From Halorubrum lipolyticum DSM 21995 (GTDB lineage Archaea > Halobacteriota > Halobacteria > Halobacteriales > Haloferacaceae), in NCBI RefSeq assembly GCF_000337375.1, contig NZ_AOJG01000028.1, forward strand, positions 204,237 to 242,385: a stretch of DNA of 38,149 nucleotides, in the 5' to 3' direction. The notes beneath the pieces were generated by a model that worked only from the letters and a program-made list of their open reading frames with translations, ran no database searches and was not told the DNA's origin. This document shows positions 1 to 9,253 of this stretch, piece after piece. The stretch's first letter is position 1; each line of letters opens with the position of its first letter. Both the position numbers and the translations under genes were made by a program.

Positions 1-2
1 GC

Positions 3-935
3 GAGCGTCTCGCGGAGTTGTTCGAAGAGCGGGTTCGCAAGCCGGCGATCGTCGCGTGGGCCGACCGGCGCACGCGCGTCGGGCTGTCGATCCTCTCCGT
101 TTACGTCGGCATGGCCGTCGTCGCCGTGTTCGACCTGTACCGCGCCCCGTCGACGAACCAGGCGCCGCAGCTCGTCGGGCCGTTCGAGAGCTGGGGACAC
201 CCGCTCGGGACGACGATGTCCGGCGTGGACCTCCTGTCGCTGATCGTTCACTCCACGCCCGACATCTTGCTCATGATCGTCGCCGGGAGCGTCTGGGCGA
301 CGGGCGTCGCCGTGCTCGTCGGCACCCTCGCCGGCTACAAGGGAGGGATGGTCGATCGCGTGCTCATGTCCATCTCGGACGTGGTCATGGCGATTCCCGG
401 GCTCCCGCTGGTTATCATCCTCGCCGTCACGTTCAACCCGCAGAACCCAATCGTCCTCGGGATCCTCATCAACATCAACTACTGGGCCGGCCTGGGTCGG
501 TCGCTGCGCTCGCAGGTGCTCACGATCCGCGAGGACAGCTACGTCGAGGCGTCTCGGACGATGGGCGTCGGAACGCCCCGGATCATCGCGAAAGACATCG
601 TCCCGAACCTGATGCCGTACGTGACGGTGAACTTCGTCTTCGCGGCCCGGTACGTCGTGTTCGCGTCGATCGGGCTGTTCTTCCTCGGCGTGTTGCCGTA
701 CTCGGTACAGAACTGGGGCGTCACCCTGAACTACGCGTACAGCGGCGGAGCGCTGTTCACGTGGGAAGCCGCTCACTGGCTGATCTTCCCGATGATCGCT
801 ATCATGGGGCTGTCGCTGGCGCTGATCCTGCTCGGACAGGGGATGGACAGGGTGTTCAACCCCCGCGTCCGCACACGCCTCGCGGAGAGTTCCGAATCGA
901 CGAGAGACGCGGACGACGCTACGGAGGGATTCTAA
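3..935 (+). CDS. ABC transporter permease, DppC/OppC type (5'-partial)
   Basis: Inner-membrane permease of a peptide/nickel-type ABC importer (BPD_transp_1 family). The frame is open to the left window edge; an internal TTG at 18 could be read as a start, but the codons before it (ERLAEL) continue the same acidic helix, so the true start lies outside the window. Several hydrophobic segments are visible, and the cytoplasmic EAA loop that contacts the ATPase is present around 550-620 (EASRTMGVGTPRIIAKDIVPN, with the conserved Gly). The stop TAA at 933 directly abuts the ATG of the first ATPase, so the genes form one operon. The partner permease and the binding protein should lie to the left. 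Substrate is not readable from the sequence; oligopeptide, dipeptide or oligosaccharide are all known for this family in haloarchaea. Confidence 0.9.
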   Translation, partial: ERLAELFEERVRKPAIVAWADRRTRVGLSILSVYVGMAVVAVFDLYRAPSTNQAPQLVGPFESWGHPLGTTMSGVDLLSLIVHSTPDILLMIVAGSVWATGVAVLVGTLAGYKGGMVDRVLMSISDVVMAIPGLPLVIILAVTFNPQNPIVLGILININYWAGLGRSLRSQVLTIREDSYVEASRTMGVGTPRIIAKDIVPNLMPYVTVNFVFAARYVVFASIGLFFLGVLPYSVQNWGVTLNYAYSGGALFTWEAAHWLIFPMIAIMGLSLALILLGQGMDRVFNPRVRTRLAESSESTRDADDATEGF

Positions 936-2018
936 ATGACGACCACATCCGAACGGTTGCACCGCGCGGGAGACGGCGTTTCCGACCCGATCGTCGAGGT
1001 CAGGAACGCGAGCGTCACGTACGACGACGGAGACACGCACGTGCTCGACGACGTGACGTTCTCGATCGAGCGCAACGAGATCCTCGGCGTGGTCGGCGAG
1101 AGCGGGAGCGGGAAGTCGATGCTCGCGTCGGCGCTGCTCGACGCGGTCCCCGCGCCGGGCCACCTCTCCGGCGAAGTGCTCTATCACCCGGACCGGGACG
1201 CGACCGTCGACATTCTGGAGTTCTCGGACGCGGAACTGAACGAGTACCGATGGGCGGAGGTCTCGATGGTGTTCCAGGGGGCGATGAGCTCGTTCAACCC
1301 CACGATGAAGGTGGGCGCTCACTTCAGCGACACGCTGAAAGCCCACGACCGAGCGGTCTCCGAGGGGTTGGAGTTCGCGCGCGAAATCCTCTCGGACCTG
1401 TATCTCGAGCCCGAGCGCGTCCTCGATTCGTACCCGCACGAGCTCAGCGGGGGGATGCAACAGCGCGCGCTCATCGCGCTCAGCCTCATCCTCGAACCCG
1501 AGGTGCTCGTCATGGACGAGCCGACGGCCGCGCTCGACCTCCTGATGCAGCGGTCGATCCTGCTGTTGCTCGAGGAGATCAAAGAGAAGTACGACGTCAC
1601 GATGGTGTTCATCACCCACGACCTGCCGCTCGTCGCGTCGCTGGCCGACCGCATGGCGGTCATGTACGCGTTCGAACTCGTCGAGGCCGGTCCCCGCGAT
1701 CAGATCATCGGCGACTCGGCGCACCCGTACACGCGGGCGTTGCTCAACTCGACGCCGAACATCGACGCGCCGCTCGAAGACATGCAACCGATTCCGGGCA
1801 AGAGCCCGGCGCCGGTGAACGTCCCGACCGGCTGTTCGTACGCGGACCGCTGCCCGTTGGCGTCCGACACCTGCAGACGGCAGGATCCGACGTTCGAAGC
1901 GGTCAGAGAAGGTCACGCGGTCGCCTGCCACCACTGGGAACGGGCCTCGGAGGAAATCAAACTGACGTTCGGTGAGGCAGCTGCGACAGGCGGAGACGCC
2001 GGGGGTGATCCGCGATGA
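936..2018 (+). CDS. ABC transporter ATP-binding protein, DppD/OppD type
   Basis: First of the two ATPases that energise the peptide-type importer. Walker A is GESGSGKS at residues 54-61, the signature is LSGGMQQR, and Walker B is LVMDEPTAALD, followed by the H-loop His in ITHDLP. The C-terminal oligopeptide-transporter extension is present, with its Cys pattern (GCSYADRCPLASDTC). Length 360 aa is normal. The ATG immediately follows the permease stop codon, and the end overlaps the next ATPase by ATGA, which indicates translational coupling. Confident on family, not on substrate. Confidence 0.95.
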   Translation: MTTTSERLHRAGDGVSDPIVEVRNASVTYDDGDTHVLDDVTFSIERNEILGVVGESGSGKSMLASALLDAVPAPGHLSGEVLYHPDRDATVDILEFSDAELNEYRWAEVSMVFQGAMSSFNPTMKVGAHFSDTLKAHDRAVSEGLEFAREILSDLYLEPERVLDSYPHELSGGMQQRALIALSLILEPEVLVMDEPTAALDLLMQRSILLLLEEIKEKYDVTMVFITHDLPLVASLADRMAVMYAFELVEAGPRDQIIGDSAHPYTRALLNSTPNIDAPLEDMQPIPGKSPAPVNVPTGCSYADRCPLASDTCRRQDPTFEAVREGHAVACHHWERASEEIKLTFGEAAATGGDAGGDPR

Positions 2019-3103
2019 GTCGCGCCCGTGACACCGCCGCAGACAGCGACGGGGACGCTCCGCTGATCTCCGTTAACGACCTCGAGGTGCACTTCGAAAC
2101 GGAACAGGGGCTCCTCGAAATGTTCGACGATCCGGACGTCGTGAGGGCCGTCGACGGCGTGTCAGTCGACATCGGGGAAAACGACGTGCTCGCGCTCGTC
2201 GGGGAGAGCGGCTGCGGGAAGACGACGCTCGGCAAGACGATTATCGGGCTCCAGGAGCCGACCGGGGGGTCGATCGCTTACCGGGGGAGAGACATCTGGG
2301 AAACGAAGGCCGGGAACACCGACCTCTCGTTCGACGACATCCGGTCGTCGCTGCAGATCATCCACCAGGACCCGGGGAGCTCGCTGAATCCGAATCGTCG
2401 GATCGTCGAAACGCTCTCGGAACCGATCAGGCTCACGCACCCGGACATCTCAGCCGGCGAGCGTCGGAGTCGGATCTACTCGCTGCTCGAACGGGTCGGG
2501 ATGACGCCGCCGCGCGATTTCGCGAGCCGGTATCCCCACCAGCTGTCGGGCGGCGAGAAACAGCGCGTGGCCCTGGCGCGCGCGCTGCTGATGAACCCCG
2601 ACGTGATTCTGGCCGACGAGGCGATCAGCGCGCTCGACGTCTCGCTGCGGGTGGAGATGATGGACCTGATGCTCGACTTGCAAGAGGAGTTCGACACCTC
2701 GTTCGTCTTCATCTCGCACGACCTCTCGAACGCTCGGTACTTCGCGGCGCACGGGAACGGCCGCATCGGCGTGATGTACCTCGGAAACCTGGTCGAGGTC
2801 GGTCCGCCGGACCGGCTCATCTCCGACCCGAAGCACCCGTACACTGAGGTGTTGCGGTGGGCCACCCCGAACCTTGCGTTAGACGCGTCCGAGGCCGGGG
2901 ATCCGCCGATGCGGAAGATCGATATCCCCGACCCGGTCAATCCGCCCAGCGGCTGTCGGTTCCACACCCGCTGTCCGGAGGCGAGAACGGCGTGTACACG
3001 GGAGCAACCGGAGCTACGAACGCTCGAGGACGGTCACCGAGCCGCCTGTTTCCGGTCGGAATCCGACCATCGGTACTGGGAGAGCGACCCGATAGAGGAC
3101 TGA
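2015..3103 (+). CDS. ABC transporter ATP-binding protein, DppF/OppF type
   Basis: Second ATPase of the same importer, 362 aa. Walker A GESGCGKTT, signature LSGGEKQR and Walker B ILADEAISALD are all present, with the C-terminal oligopeptide-type extension (GCRFHTRCPEARTAC). It overlaps the preceding gene by 4 bases (ATGA). The Walker B segment reads DEAISALD rather than the more usual DEPTSALD, a common variation in the second ATPase of peptide importers. It is the last gene of the operon. Confidence 0.95.
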   Translation: MSRARDTAADSDGDAPLISVNDLEVHFETEQGLLEMFDDPDVVRAVDGVSVDIGENDVLALVGESGCGKTTLGKTIIGLQEPTGGSIAYRGRDIWETKAGNTDLSFDDIRSSLQIIHQDPGSSLNPNRRIVETLSEPIRLTHPDISAGERRSRIYSLLERVGMTPPRDFASRYPHQLSGGEKQRVALARALLMNPDVILADEAISALDVSLRVEMMDLMLDLQEEFDTSFVFISHDLSNARYFAAHGNGRIGVMYLGNLVEVGPPDRLISDPKHPYTEVLRWATPNLALDASEAGDPPMRKIDIPDPVNPPSGCRFHTRCPEARTACTREQPELRTLEDGHRAACFRSESDHRYWESDPIED

Positions 3104-3164
3104 CAGCGGTGGCCCGGGAGGTCCGATCACGAACCTCTTTGGGTGTCGCTTCTCACTACTCGGT

Positions 3165-3395
3165 ATGACTCCTCGCGAAACCGTCGTCGACGCGGTGTGT
3201 GGCCAGCGCGATCAGATCCCGCTCGTCCTCGCGGTCTGTCTCGTGATGGGGCTGCTCCTCGTGTTCCCGCTTCTCCTCTTAGAGCCCGGTACGGTCGGAT
3301 ACACCATCGCGGTGCTCGACGGAATTCTCGTGGTGAGTCTCCTCGCGGTTCTCGGACCGACGTACTGGTACTGCGTGAGACGGCGGATGGAGTGA
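3165..3395 (+). CDS. Small two-helix membrane protein, function unknown
   Basis: 76 aa. A charged N-terminal stretch of about 18 residues (TPRETVVDAVCGQRDQ) is followed by two hydrophobic segments, about residues 19-38 (LVLAVCLVMGLLLVFPLLLL) and 44-66, and a short basic tail (YCVRRRME). Codon use is GC3-rich like the neighbours, which supports a real gene. It starts 62 bases after the transporter operon. I do not recognise a function; small double-TM proteins of this sort are frequent in haloarchaea. Confidence 0.65.
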   Translation: MTPRETVVDAVCGQRDQIPLVLAVCLVMGLLLVFPLLLLEPGTVGYTIAVLDGILVVSLLAVLGPTYWYCVRRRME

Positions 3396-3422
3396 GCCGC
3401 CCGACGGATGGGGTGAGTCGCT

Positions 3423-3580
3423 CTATCGCGGGGAGCGATCCGTCCCCCGTCCGAATCGCGCGGTCCGTCTCGACGCCGAGGAAGTGTCCAGACCGAACGC
3501 GTTGAACACCTCGTGGTCGGCGTCGGTGACCCATCGCCGACGCCGCCGAGGGCGCCGGTGACGAGGATGTCTGTCGGCAT
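3423..3580 (-). pseudogene. Remnant of an NAD-dependent epimerase/dehydratase-like gene
   Basis: On the minus strand an ATG at 3580 opens MPTDILVTGALGGVG, a typical Rossmann start of an extended SDR. After about 15 codons the coding signal moves to another frame (WVTDADHEVFNAFGLDT) and stops at 3423. This looks like an N-terminal piece joined to a later part by deletion and frameshift. It lies divergent to the aldo/keto reductase. Evidence is the motif alone; a chance ORF is possible. Confidence 0.35.
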
Positions 3581-3668
3581 ACACGGTCTCGACTCGCGAA
3601 CCACATAGTCGTTTTTCCGAGCGAGACCGATGACCCACCTTTTTCGTCCCCTTCGACGATCGTATCGT

Positions 3669-4643
3669 ATGGAGTACACGACGCTGGGTTCGACGGGCAT
3701 GGAAGTCTCCAAAATCTGTCTCGGCTGCATGAGTTTCGGCGACGAAGAGCCGTGGATGCTCGACCGGGAGGAGAGCGAGGCGCTCATCGAACGCGCGATC
3801 GATCTCGGAGTCAACTTCTTCGACACCGCTAACGCGTACTCGGACGGTCGATCGGAGGAGCTGCTCGGTGACACGCTCGCGGACTACGACCGCGACCGGC
3901 AGGTCGTGGCGACGAAGGTTCGGTTCCCCGCCGGGACAGAACACCCGAACGCGGCCGGCCTCTCCAGGAAGACGATCGAGCAGGAACTCGACGCGAGCCT
4001 CGAGCGGCTGGGGATGGAGACGATCGATCTGTATCAGACCCACCGTGTCGATCCGTCGACGCCGCCGGAAGTGACGTTGCGAGCACTCGACGACGCGGTC
4101 CGCCGCGGGAAGGTCCGGCACGTCGGCACCTCCTCGATGTGGGCGCACCAACTCGCCGAGCGACTGCGGACGAGCGAGCGCGAGGGCCTCGTCCGGTTCG
4201 AGACGATGCAGAACCACTACCACCTCGCGTACCGCGAGGAGGAACGCGAGATGTTGCCGCTGTGTGACCGAGAGGACATGGGCGTCATCCCGTGGGGGCC
4301 GCTCGGTCAGGGTTTCCTGACGCGGCCGTTCGATGAACTGGAACGCACCGATCGGGGCGACCCCGAGAACTTCCACAACCCGACGGCAGACTACGACCGC
4401 GGTGGCGGCAGAGAAATCAATGAGCGCGTCTCGGAGCTCGCGGACGAGAACGGCGTCACGATGGCGCAGATCGCGCTCGCGTGGCAGTTCCAGAACGAGT
4501 CCGTCGACGCCCCGATCGTCGGGACGACCTCTATCGGCCACCTGGAAGAGGCGGTCGAGGCGTTGGAGATCGACCTGTCCGACTCGGACGTCGCCTACCT
4601 CGAAGAGCCGTACGAGGCCCAACCGATCATCGGCCACGAGTGA
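3669..4643 (+). CDS. Aldo/keto reductase
   Basis: 324 aa NADPH-dependent (beta/alpha)8-barrel oxidoreductase of the AKR superfamily, probably cytosolic. The catalytic tetrad is visible: Asp52 and Tyr57 in FFDTANAYSDG, Lys83 in ATKVRF, His125 in YQTHRVD. The cofactor-binding end (IVGTTSIGHLEEAVEAL) is intact. The ATG at 3669 is preferred over an in-frame ATG 39 bases upstream, because MEYTTLGSTGMEVSKICLG is the normal family start and a T-rich TATA-like stretch lies at about 3641-3648. Close to haloarchaeal AKRs of the YajO/Tas kind; substrate unknown. It is convergent with the next gene. Confidence 0.93.
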   Translation: MEYTTLGSTGMEVSKICLGCMSFGDEEPWMLDREESEALIERAIDLGVNFFDTANAYSDGRSEELLGDTLADYDRDRQVVATKVRFPAGTEHPNAAGLSRKTIEQELDASLERLGMETIDLYQTHRVDPSTPPEVTLRALDDAVRRGKVRHVGTSSMWAHQLAERLRTSEREGLVRFETMQNHYHLAYREEEREMLPLCDREDMGVIPWGPLGQGFLTRPFDELERTDRGDPENFHNPTADYDRGGGREINERVSELADENGVTMAQIALAWQFQNESVDAPIVGTTSIGHLEEAVEALEIDLSDSDVAYLEEPYEAQPIIGHE

Positions 4644-5102
4644 CGGCTCGGACGGCGCCCGCGACCGAATCCGGTGTCCGCGACGAAGCGGTCTGATACA
4701 TACGCTATCGTACCATTTATTAGAAGTACACCATTTCTGGTATCCGCTCGATTTATTTTCTGCGTGCCGTGACGCTCGACCCGGTATCGACGCGACTCGA
4801 TATCGAGGGTCGTCGAGCACCGATCGATAAGCTGCTCGTCTGTTTATATTCTCGTGGACACTGAACCTAATTCACCACTCTAGTCGGAATAACTCGGATA
4901 TCTCTCTGAGAACGTGCAGGGAAGTCGGGCTTCGATGCGGTGGAGTGATCGCGGCAACGGCTGTCCTGATCGGGTCTGTCCGTTCCGACATCTCTCCAAA
5001 GTACGTGTATTCTTATATGTATTCTTATATATGTATTTATAATATATTCGCGCCCACCGGGCGGAGCGTCCGCGGTCGACGCCCGGACCGCACCGCGGGC
5101 CG
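4644..5102. other. AT-rich intergenic region between convergent genes
   Basis: No ORF with a coding signature. It separates the aldo/keto reductase (+) from the extended SDR (-). The middle (about 4700-4860) is AT-rich with short T runs that could end transcription. The right part holds a 12-base tandem duplication and an AT-only tract of about 35 bases (5007-5049), then turns abruptly GC-rich just before the SDR stop. Confidence 0.6.
5007..5030 (+). repeat. Tandem duplication of a 12-base unit
   Basis: GTATTCTTATAT occurs twice head to tail and is followed by a related partial copy (ATGTATTTATAATAT). The tract is A/T only apart from single G and C bases, so it is an easily melted site downstream of two convergent genes. 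Confidence 0.75.
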
Positions 5103-6122
5103 TCACCGGTCGATCCGGTCGGAAACCCCGCTCGCGAAGTCGTCGGTCGCCTCGCGCCAGGCGTCGATTACGGCGTCGTCGGACTCGCTGTCCCAGGGCT
5201 CGATGCGGTCTTCGGCCTCCAAGCGCTCGACCGTCCGGCGAACGCCGGTCTCGAACGGGACCGTGTAGGCGAAGTCCAGATCCCGGCGAGCCTTCGCGTT
5301 GTCGAACACCGTGCTGTACTGGAAGTGATCGACCAGCATCTCGGTTCGATCGGGAAGCGCGGTCCGGAGCTGATCGGTCGGGACGTGGACCAGCTCCGGC
5401 TCCGGTGCGTCGAGCGCGCGAGCGACCCGGAGGTGGTACTGGTTCCACGTCATCGTCTCCTCGCTGGTGACGTGATACGCCTCGCCGAACGCGTCCGTGT
5501 TGCCGACCGCGTTCACGAAGGCGCGAGCGACGTCGTCTCGGTGGCACGGCCCCCACAGCGAGGTCCCGTCGCCGTGAACGAGGACGGGCTTCCCCTTCCG
5601 GATGCGGTCGATGTAGTACGTCCCCGTCCCCAGCGTGTGTAACACCGGTCCGCCCTCGCCGTACGTACTCCACGGGCGGACGATCGTCGTCGCGAACGCG
5701 TCGCCGTCTGCGGCTCGGAAGACGTCCTCCGCGGCGGCCTTGCCGGCCGCGTACTCGCTAACCGGAGGCTCCCGCGAGGCGTCTTCACGCACCGGATTCC
5801 GCTCGGGCGGTCGGTGATAAACGTCCACGGTGGAGCAGAACACGTACTGGTCGGTCCGGTCGGCGAACACCGCGACTGCCTCCCGCGCGGTCTCCGCGTC
5901 GAAACACACCATGTCGATGACGCAGTCGAAGTCGTCGTCTGAGACCGCATCGGCCAGCGCCGCACGGTCGGTCCGGTCGGCACGGCGAAACGACACCGAC
6001 GACGGGAGGTCGGCGTCGGTTTCCCCGCGCGTGAGACAAGTCACGTCGTGGCCGTCCGCGGCGAGCAGCCGCGTGATAGCCGTACTGATTAACCCCGTAC
6101 CGCCGATGATGAGAACGGACAT
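5103..6122 (-). CDS. NAD-dependent epimerase/dehydratase (extended SDR)
   Basis: 339 aa. The Rossmann glycine motif GGTGLIS is at residues 7-13 and the catalytic YxxxK is Tyr124-Lys128 (EYAAGKAAAED). The active-site Ser/Thr lies in VFCSTVDVYHR, and the C-terminal substrate domain has the usual WNQYH segment. It resembles haloarchaeal 'NAD-dependent epimerase' proteins related to UDP-glucose 4-epimerases and isoflavone reductase-like reductases; the exact sugar or other substrate is unknown. A TATA-like CTTATACC lies about 25 bases before the ATG. It follows the GH81 gene on the same strand with an 87-base gap and probably has its own promoter. Confidence 0.9.
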   Translation of the reverse strand: MSVLIIGGTGLISTAITRLLAADGHDVTCLTRGETDADLPSSVSFRRADRTDRAALADAVSDDDFDCVIDMVCFDAETAREAVAVFADRTDQYVFCSTVDVYHRPPERNPVREDASREPPVSEYAAGKAAAEDVFRAADGDAFATTIVRPWSTYGEGGPVLHTLGTGTYYIDRIRKGKPVLVHGDGTSLWGPCHRDDVARAFVNAVGNTDAFGEAYHVTSEETMTWNQYHLRVARALDAPEPELVHVPTDQLRTALPDRTEMLVDHFQYSTVFDNAKARRDLDFAYTVPFETGVRRTVERLEAEDRIEPWDSESDDAVIDAWREATDDFASGVSDRIDR

Positions 6123-6209
6123 ACCTCCGTATCGACACAGCGTGGTATAAGGACCGATGCTTCTCGCGCCACGTGAGCCGGCCGCCGGTGCGAGCGGCGA
6201 CCGAGAGTC

Positions 6210-8672
6210 TCAGTCGGTCTTCTCCCCCTTCCTGCCGCTCTCGCCGCCCGTTCGGGCGTCGCCGTTCGAACCCTCAACGCGCGGGAACGCGCCGTCCATC
6301 GACGGCAGCGACTCGAACGACCGAGTCGTCGTGGCCATCTCGTTCGGTTCGACGGTCAGTTCCGCGCCGTCGGAAAACGACGCCTCGACCCGCTCGTCGC
6401 CGGCGTTGTACGCGACGTAGGTGCGCGTCGACCCGTCCCGAAACACGCCGTAGAACGGCGTGTCCGCTGACACGGTCGCGTCCGGCGTCCCCACGGCGTC
6501 GAGCGTGTGAATCCAGTGGGCGGTGTGGGCGCGGGATTCCGCGAAGTCGGCGGTCGCGTAGTCGGCGTCGTACCAGGCGCGCGCTTCGTCCGGATCCGAG
6601 AGCGCCCGGAACTCCCAGAGGACGTCCGTGTACCACCCGAGGTCGAACGACCCGTCGCCGCCGTCGTTCTCGAGCAGCTCCGACCAGTTCGCCGCGGCGG
6701 CGTCCCGGTTCCACCCGAGATACAGCGAGTGGCCGCCGACCGGGAGGTAGTTGATCGCGTGGATCGACTCCGGGTCCTGATCGAACCACGTGGCGTACTT
6801 GTATCCGCGTCCCCAGACGATGCCGGCGTAGTCGTACGGCCACGCGTCGGGGAGATTCTCGTCGGCGACGTCGAACCAGTACTCGAGGGCCGCGTGGATC
6901 TCATGGGTGTAGAGGTAGATGCCCGCGTCACGGATCGCGTCGTCGCCCGTCTGTTCCCCCCAGAGTATCATGGCGGCGTAGGCGTTGATCGCCTCCGACG
7001 ACGACTCCTGGTTACAGCCGGCCGGCAGCTCGCCGCTCCCGGACGCCCACGAGTGGCCCGCGTACGGACTGAAGTTCCGAAAGAACGGGTATCGGGAGTC
7101 GTCACGGTCGGGATTCGCATAGTCCCGGACGAGGTGGTCGACAACTCCTCCGTACGCGTCCTCGCGTGCCCACTGCGGGTCGGCCCGTGCGATCTCCGCC
7201 GCCGCCTTGACCCAGTAGCCGTAATGGAAGTGGTGGTCGTTCAGCTCGGCGTCGGCACCGAACCCCATCGGCGCTCCGTTCAACGTCCCCCAGACGCCGT
7301 CGTACCAGAACAGATCTCTCTCGTCGACGTCACCCTCGCTTCCCGCGGAGAACCACGTCTCTAACTCGTCGCGAATCGCGTCTCGGAACCGCTCCGCGGC
7401 GTCGTCGTCGTCGACCTGCTCGGCGATCGGAGCGAGCTGGAGGAGCCGTTCGAAGTTCTTCCCGGTCCAGTAGGTCCCGTCGCCCTGCCAGTCGCGAATG
7501 AGCGTGTCTTCGGCCTCGACTGCGTCGACGGCGTCCGCCAGGTTTGGAACGTCAGCCGCGTCGGGGAGGAAGGGAACGAGCCCGCGATACGGGAGTTCGG
7601 TCGCGAATCTCGAGCCGGCGTAGACCGGCATGTCGCCCCGCGGCGAGACGTAGGACCAGTCGCTCAGCTCGTTCGCGGTTCGCTTCGCTTGGTGGGGGTA
7701 GAGCGCGGTCAGCGTCTCGTCTGCCCGGCCGTGCTTCGCTTCGAGGTCGAACTCGTAGTCGGTGACGACCGCGGAGCGGTCCGCGTCGTACTCCCACGTC
7801 ACCGTGGTGTCCGTGACGAACGCGTACGCGTGGCGTCGGTAGGCGTTCAACGCCTTCGGCGTGGCCTCGGGGAGCACCGCGAGAGAGGCGTACCCCTCCT
7901 CACCGAGCCCGGACGAGGTTGCGTCGTCGTCGACACCGTCCCAGGTTGCCCCCGGCGGCGCGAACAGCCCGTAGTGACTGCCCGCGACCGACACTCCCAA
8001 CACGTGGTCTCGCTCGTGCCAGACCGACACGTCGTCTTCGAACGCCACGTCGATGCCGGCTCCGGCCGTCTCGAAGTAGACGAACGGTGACCCCTGCGTG
8101 AGCGTCACCTCCAGGCTGGCCTCGCCGTCGGTCTGTCGATAGGTGACGGACCAGTCACCGTAGTCGGCGACCTCGGCCGGCACGTCGGCGTCGATGCGTG
8201 GGTGAGAGACGGTCAGGTCGGGGGCGATGGGACCGGTACTCGCGTCCGGTGAGGACGTCAGCTCTGCGAAGTCGTCGGTCCGCTCGCCCCACGTGAACGG
8301 TGCGTCGCCGACCTGCCACTCGTCCGGATACGTGATCGCGAGTCCAGACTCGGTCACGCGCGCCGCCAGCGGATGGATCCAGAGGTTTTCAGAGCGCGGT
8401 CGCCAGAGGAGCGTCGTCCACCAGTCGTTCGTTGGATACGGTGCCGAGAGGTCGTCTACCGCGTAGACGGTCCGAGGCGGTGCACCCGCTGCGTCCGGTC
8501 GTCTGTGCGCGATGCTGCCCGCTCCGACCGCTTCGATGTCGGCGTCCGCCGCGCTCGCGTTGAAACTCCCCGTTGCCGTGAGTACGCCGCCCGCGAGCAG
8601 CCCTCCGAGCCACGTTCGCCTGGTCACGTTCGAATTCGATCCGTCGATCGGGGTGTGTGCGTTGTCTTCCAT
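6210..8672 (-). CDS. Tat-exported GH81 endo-beta-1,3-glucanase (laminarinase)
   Basis: 820 aa secreted enzyme that cleaves beta-1,3-glucan such as laminarin. A twin-arginine signal is at residues 17-42 (TRRTWLGG, then a hydrophobic stretch and an ASAA cleavage region). The GH81 start motif PTNDWWTTLLW follows. The catalytic core is intact: Asp479 in NDHHFHYGYW (acid) and Glu556/Glu560 in CNQESSSEA (base region), preceded by YAGHSWASG. The C-terminal part ends in a short beta-type segment and a charged tail (GGESGRKGEKTD). Length fits the family. A beta-glucanase in a haloarchaeon implies use of algal or yeast glucan. No glucan-specific transporter is adjacent; the ribose-type importer is 11 kb away. 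Confidence 0.93.
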   Translation of the reverse strand: MEDNAHTPIDGSNSNVTRRTWLGGLLAGGVLTATGSFNASAADADIEAVGAGSIAHRRPDAAGAPPRTVYAVDDLSAPYPTNDWWTTLLWRPRSENLWIHPLAARVTESGLAITYPDEWQVGDAPFTWGERTDDFAELTSSPDASTGPIAPDLTVSHPRIDADVPAEVADYGDWSVTYRQTDGEASLEVTLTQGSPFVYFETAGAGIDVAFEDDVSVWHERDHVLGVSVAGSHYGLFAPPGATWDGVDDDATSSGLGEEGYASLAVLPEATPKALNAYRRHAYAFVTDTTVTWEYDADRSAVVTDYEFDLEAKHGRADETLTALYPHQAKRTANELSDWSYVSPRGDMPVYAGSRFATELPYRGLVPFLPDAADVPNLADAVDAVEAEDTLIRDWQGDGTYWTGKNFERLLQLAPIAEQVDDDDAAERFRDAIRDELETWFSAGSEGDVDERDLFWYDGVWGTLNGAPMGFGADAELNDHHFHYGYWVKAAAEIARADPQWAREDAYGGVVDHLVRDYANPDRDDSRYPFFRNFSPYAGHSWASGSGELPAGCNQESSSEAINAYAAMILWGEQTGDDAIRDAGIYLYTHEIHAALEYWFDVADENLPDAWPYDYAGIVWGRGYKYATWFDQDPESIHAINYLPVGGHSLYLGWNRDAAAANWSELLENDGGDGSFDLGWYTDVLWEFRALSDPDEARAWYDADYATADFAESRAHTAHWIHTLDAVGTPDATVSADTPFYGVFRDGSTRTYVAYNAGDERVEASFSDGAELTVEPNEMATTTRSFESLPSMDGAFPRVEGSNGDARTGGESGRKGEKTD

Positions 8673-9253
8673 AGCTGTCGCTCACTGTTGTTCGGCGGTC
8701 ACACACCGCCGTACAGGCTCAATAACCTGTTCTTTCATTAAAAAAGTTTATAGAAATAAATTATAGATGTCTTGTAGCCAATACAAAAAACTTTATTGAC
8801 ATTATCTCCGTCTCACCGATTCTCCGACTCTTCGGCCGAACGCGTACGGCGGCGACGGCTCCCGCGTCGCTTCCGATGCCACATTCCAACGCGCTCTCTG
8901 CAACTGATTTCGGGACGAAACCGTCCTCCCCGCGACTCTCGTCGAAAGGGGATCCGACGAGTAGCCGAGACCATTAAAAAGCGGCGTCGCCTCCGACACG
9001 GCGAGACCACGTCGAAACCGCACTTCGCTCTTGAGCAGACACGCGGACAGCCCGGGTCTGTGGGAAGTATAATAATTTTATAGACACTATCTCGGTGCAG
9101 TCAATCAACACAAATTTATCATAATTATTATTTATATGATATCGGATAGATATATTTGGAATTCGTGAAGCGAGAGCGGACACTCCATGAGATTATTAAA
9201 ATAGATACTCGCTTCTGTTTTTCTGATTTATCACTTATAAATACTGTAATTTT
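8673..9253. other. AT-rich intergenic region upstream of the GH81 gene
   Basis: Contains the promoter side of the minus-strand glucanase: AT runs at about 8730-8800 with several TATA-like strings. No convincing gene. 8800-9070 is of normal GC but every frame is either Arg-rich shadow or broken. 9070-9260 is strongly AT-rich. Together with the transposase remnant that follows, the stretch looks like decayed mobile DNA. Confidence 0.5.

Noticed and set aside
56-1975. 639-codon plus-strand frame
   Set aside because: Arg-rich shadow overlapping two clear ABC transporter genes in another frame.
3423-4820. 465-codon minus-strand frame
   Set aside because: Antisense to the aldo/keto reductase with its motifs intact on the plus strand; only its last part overlaps the epimerase fragment.
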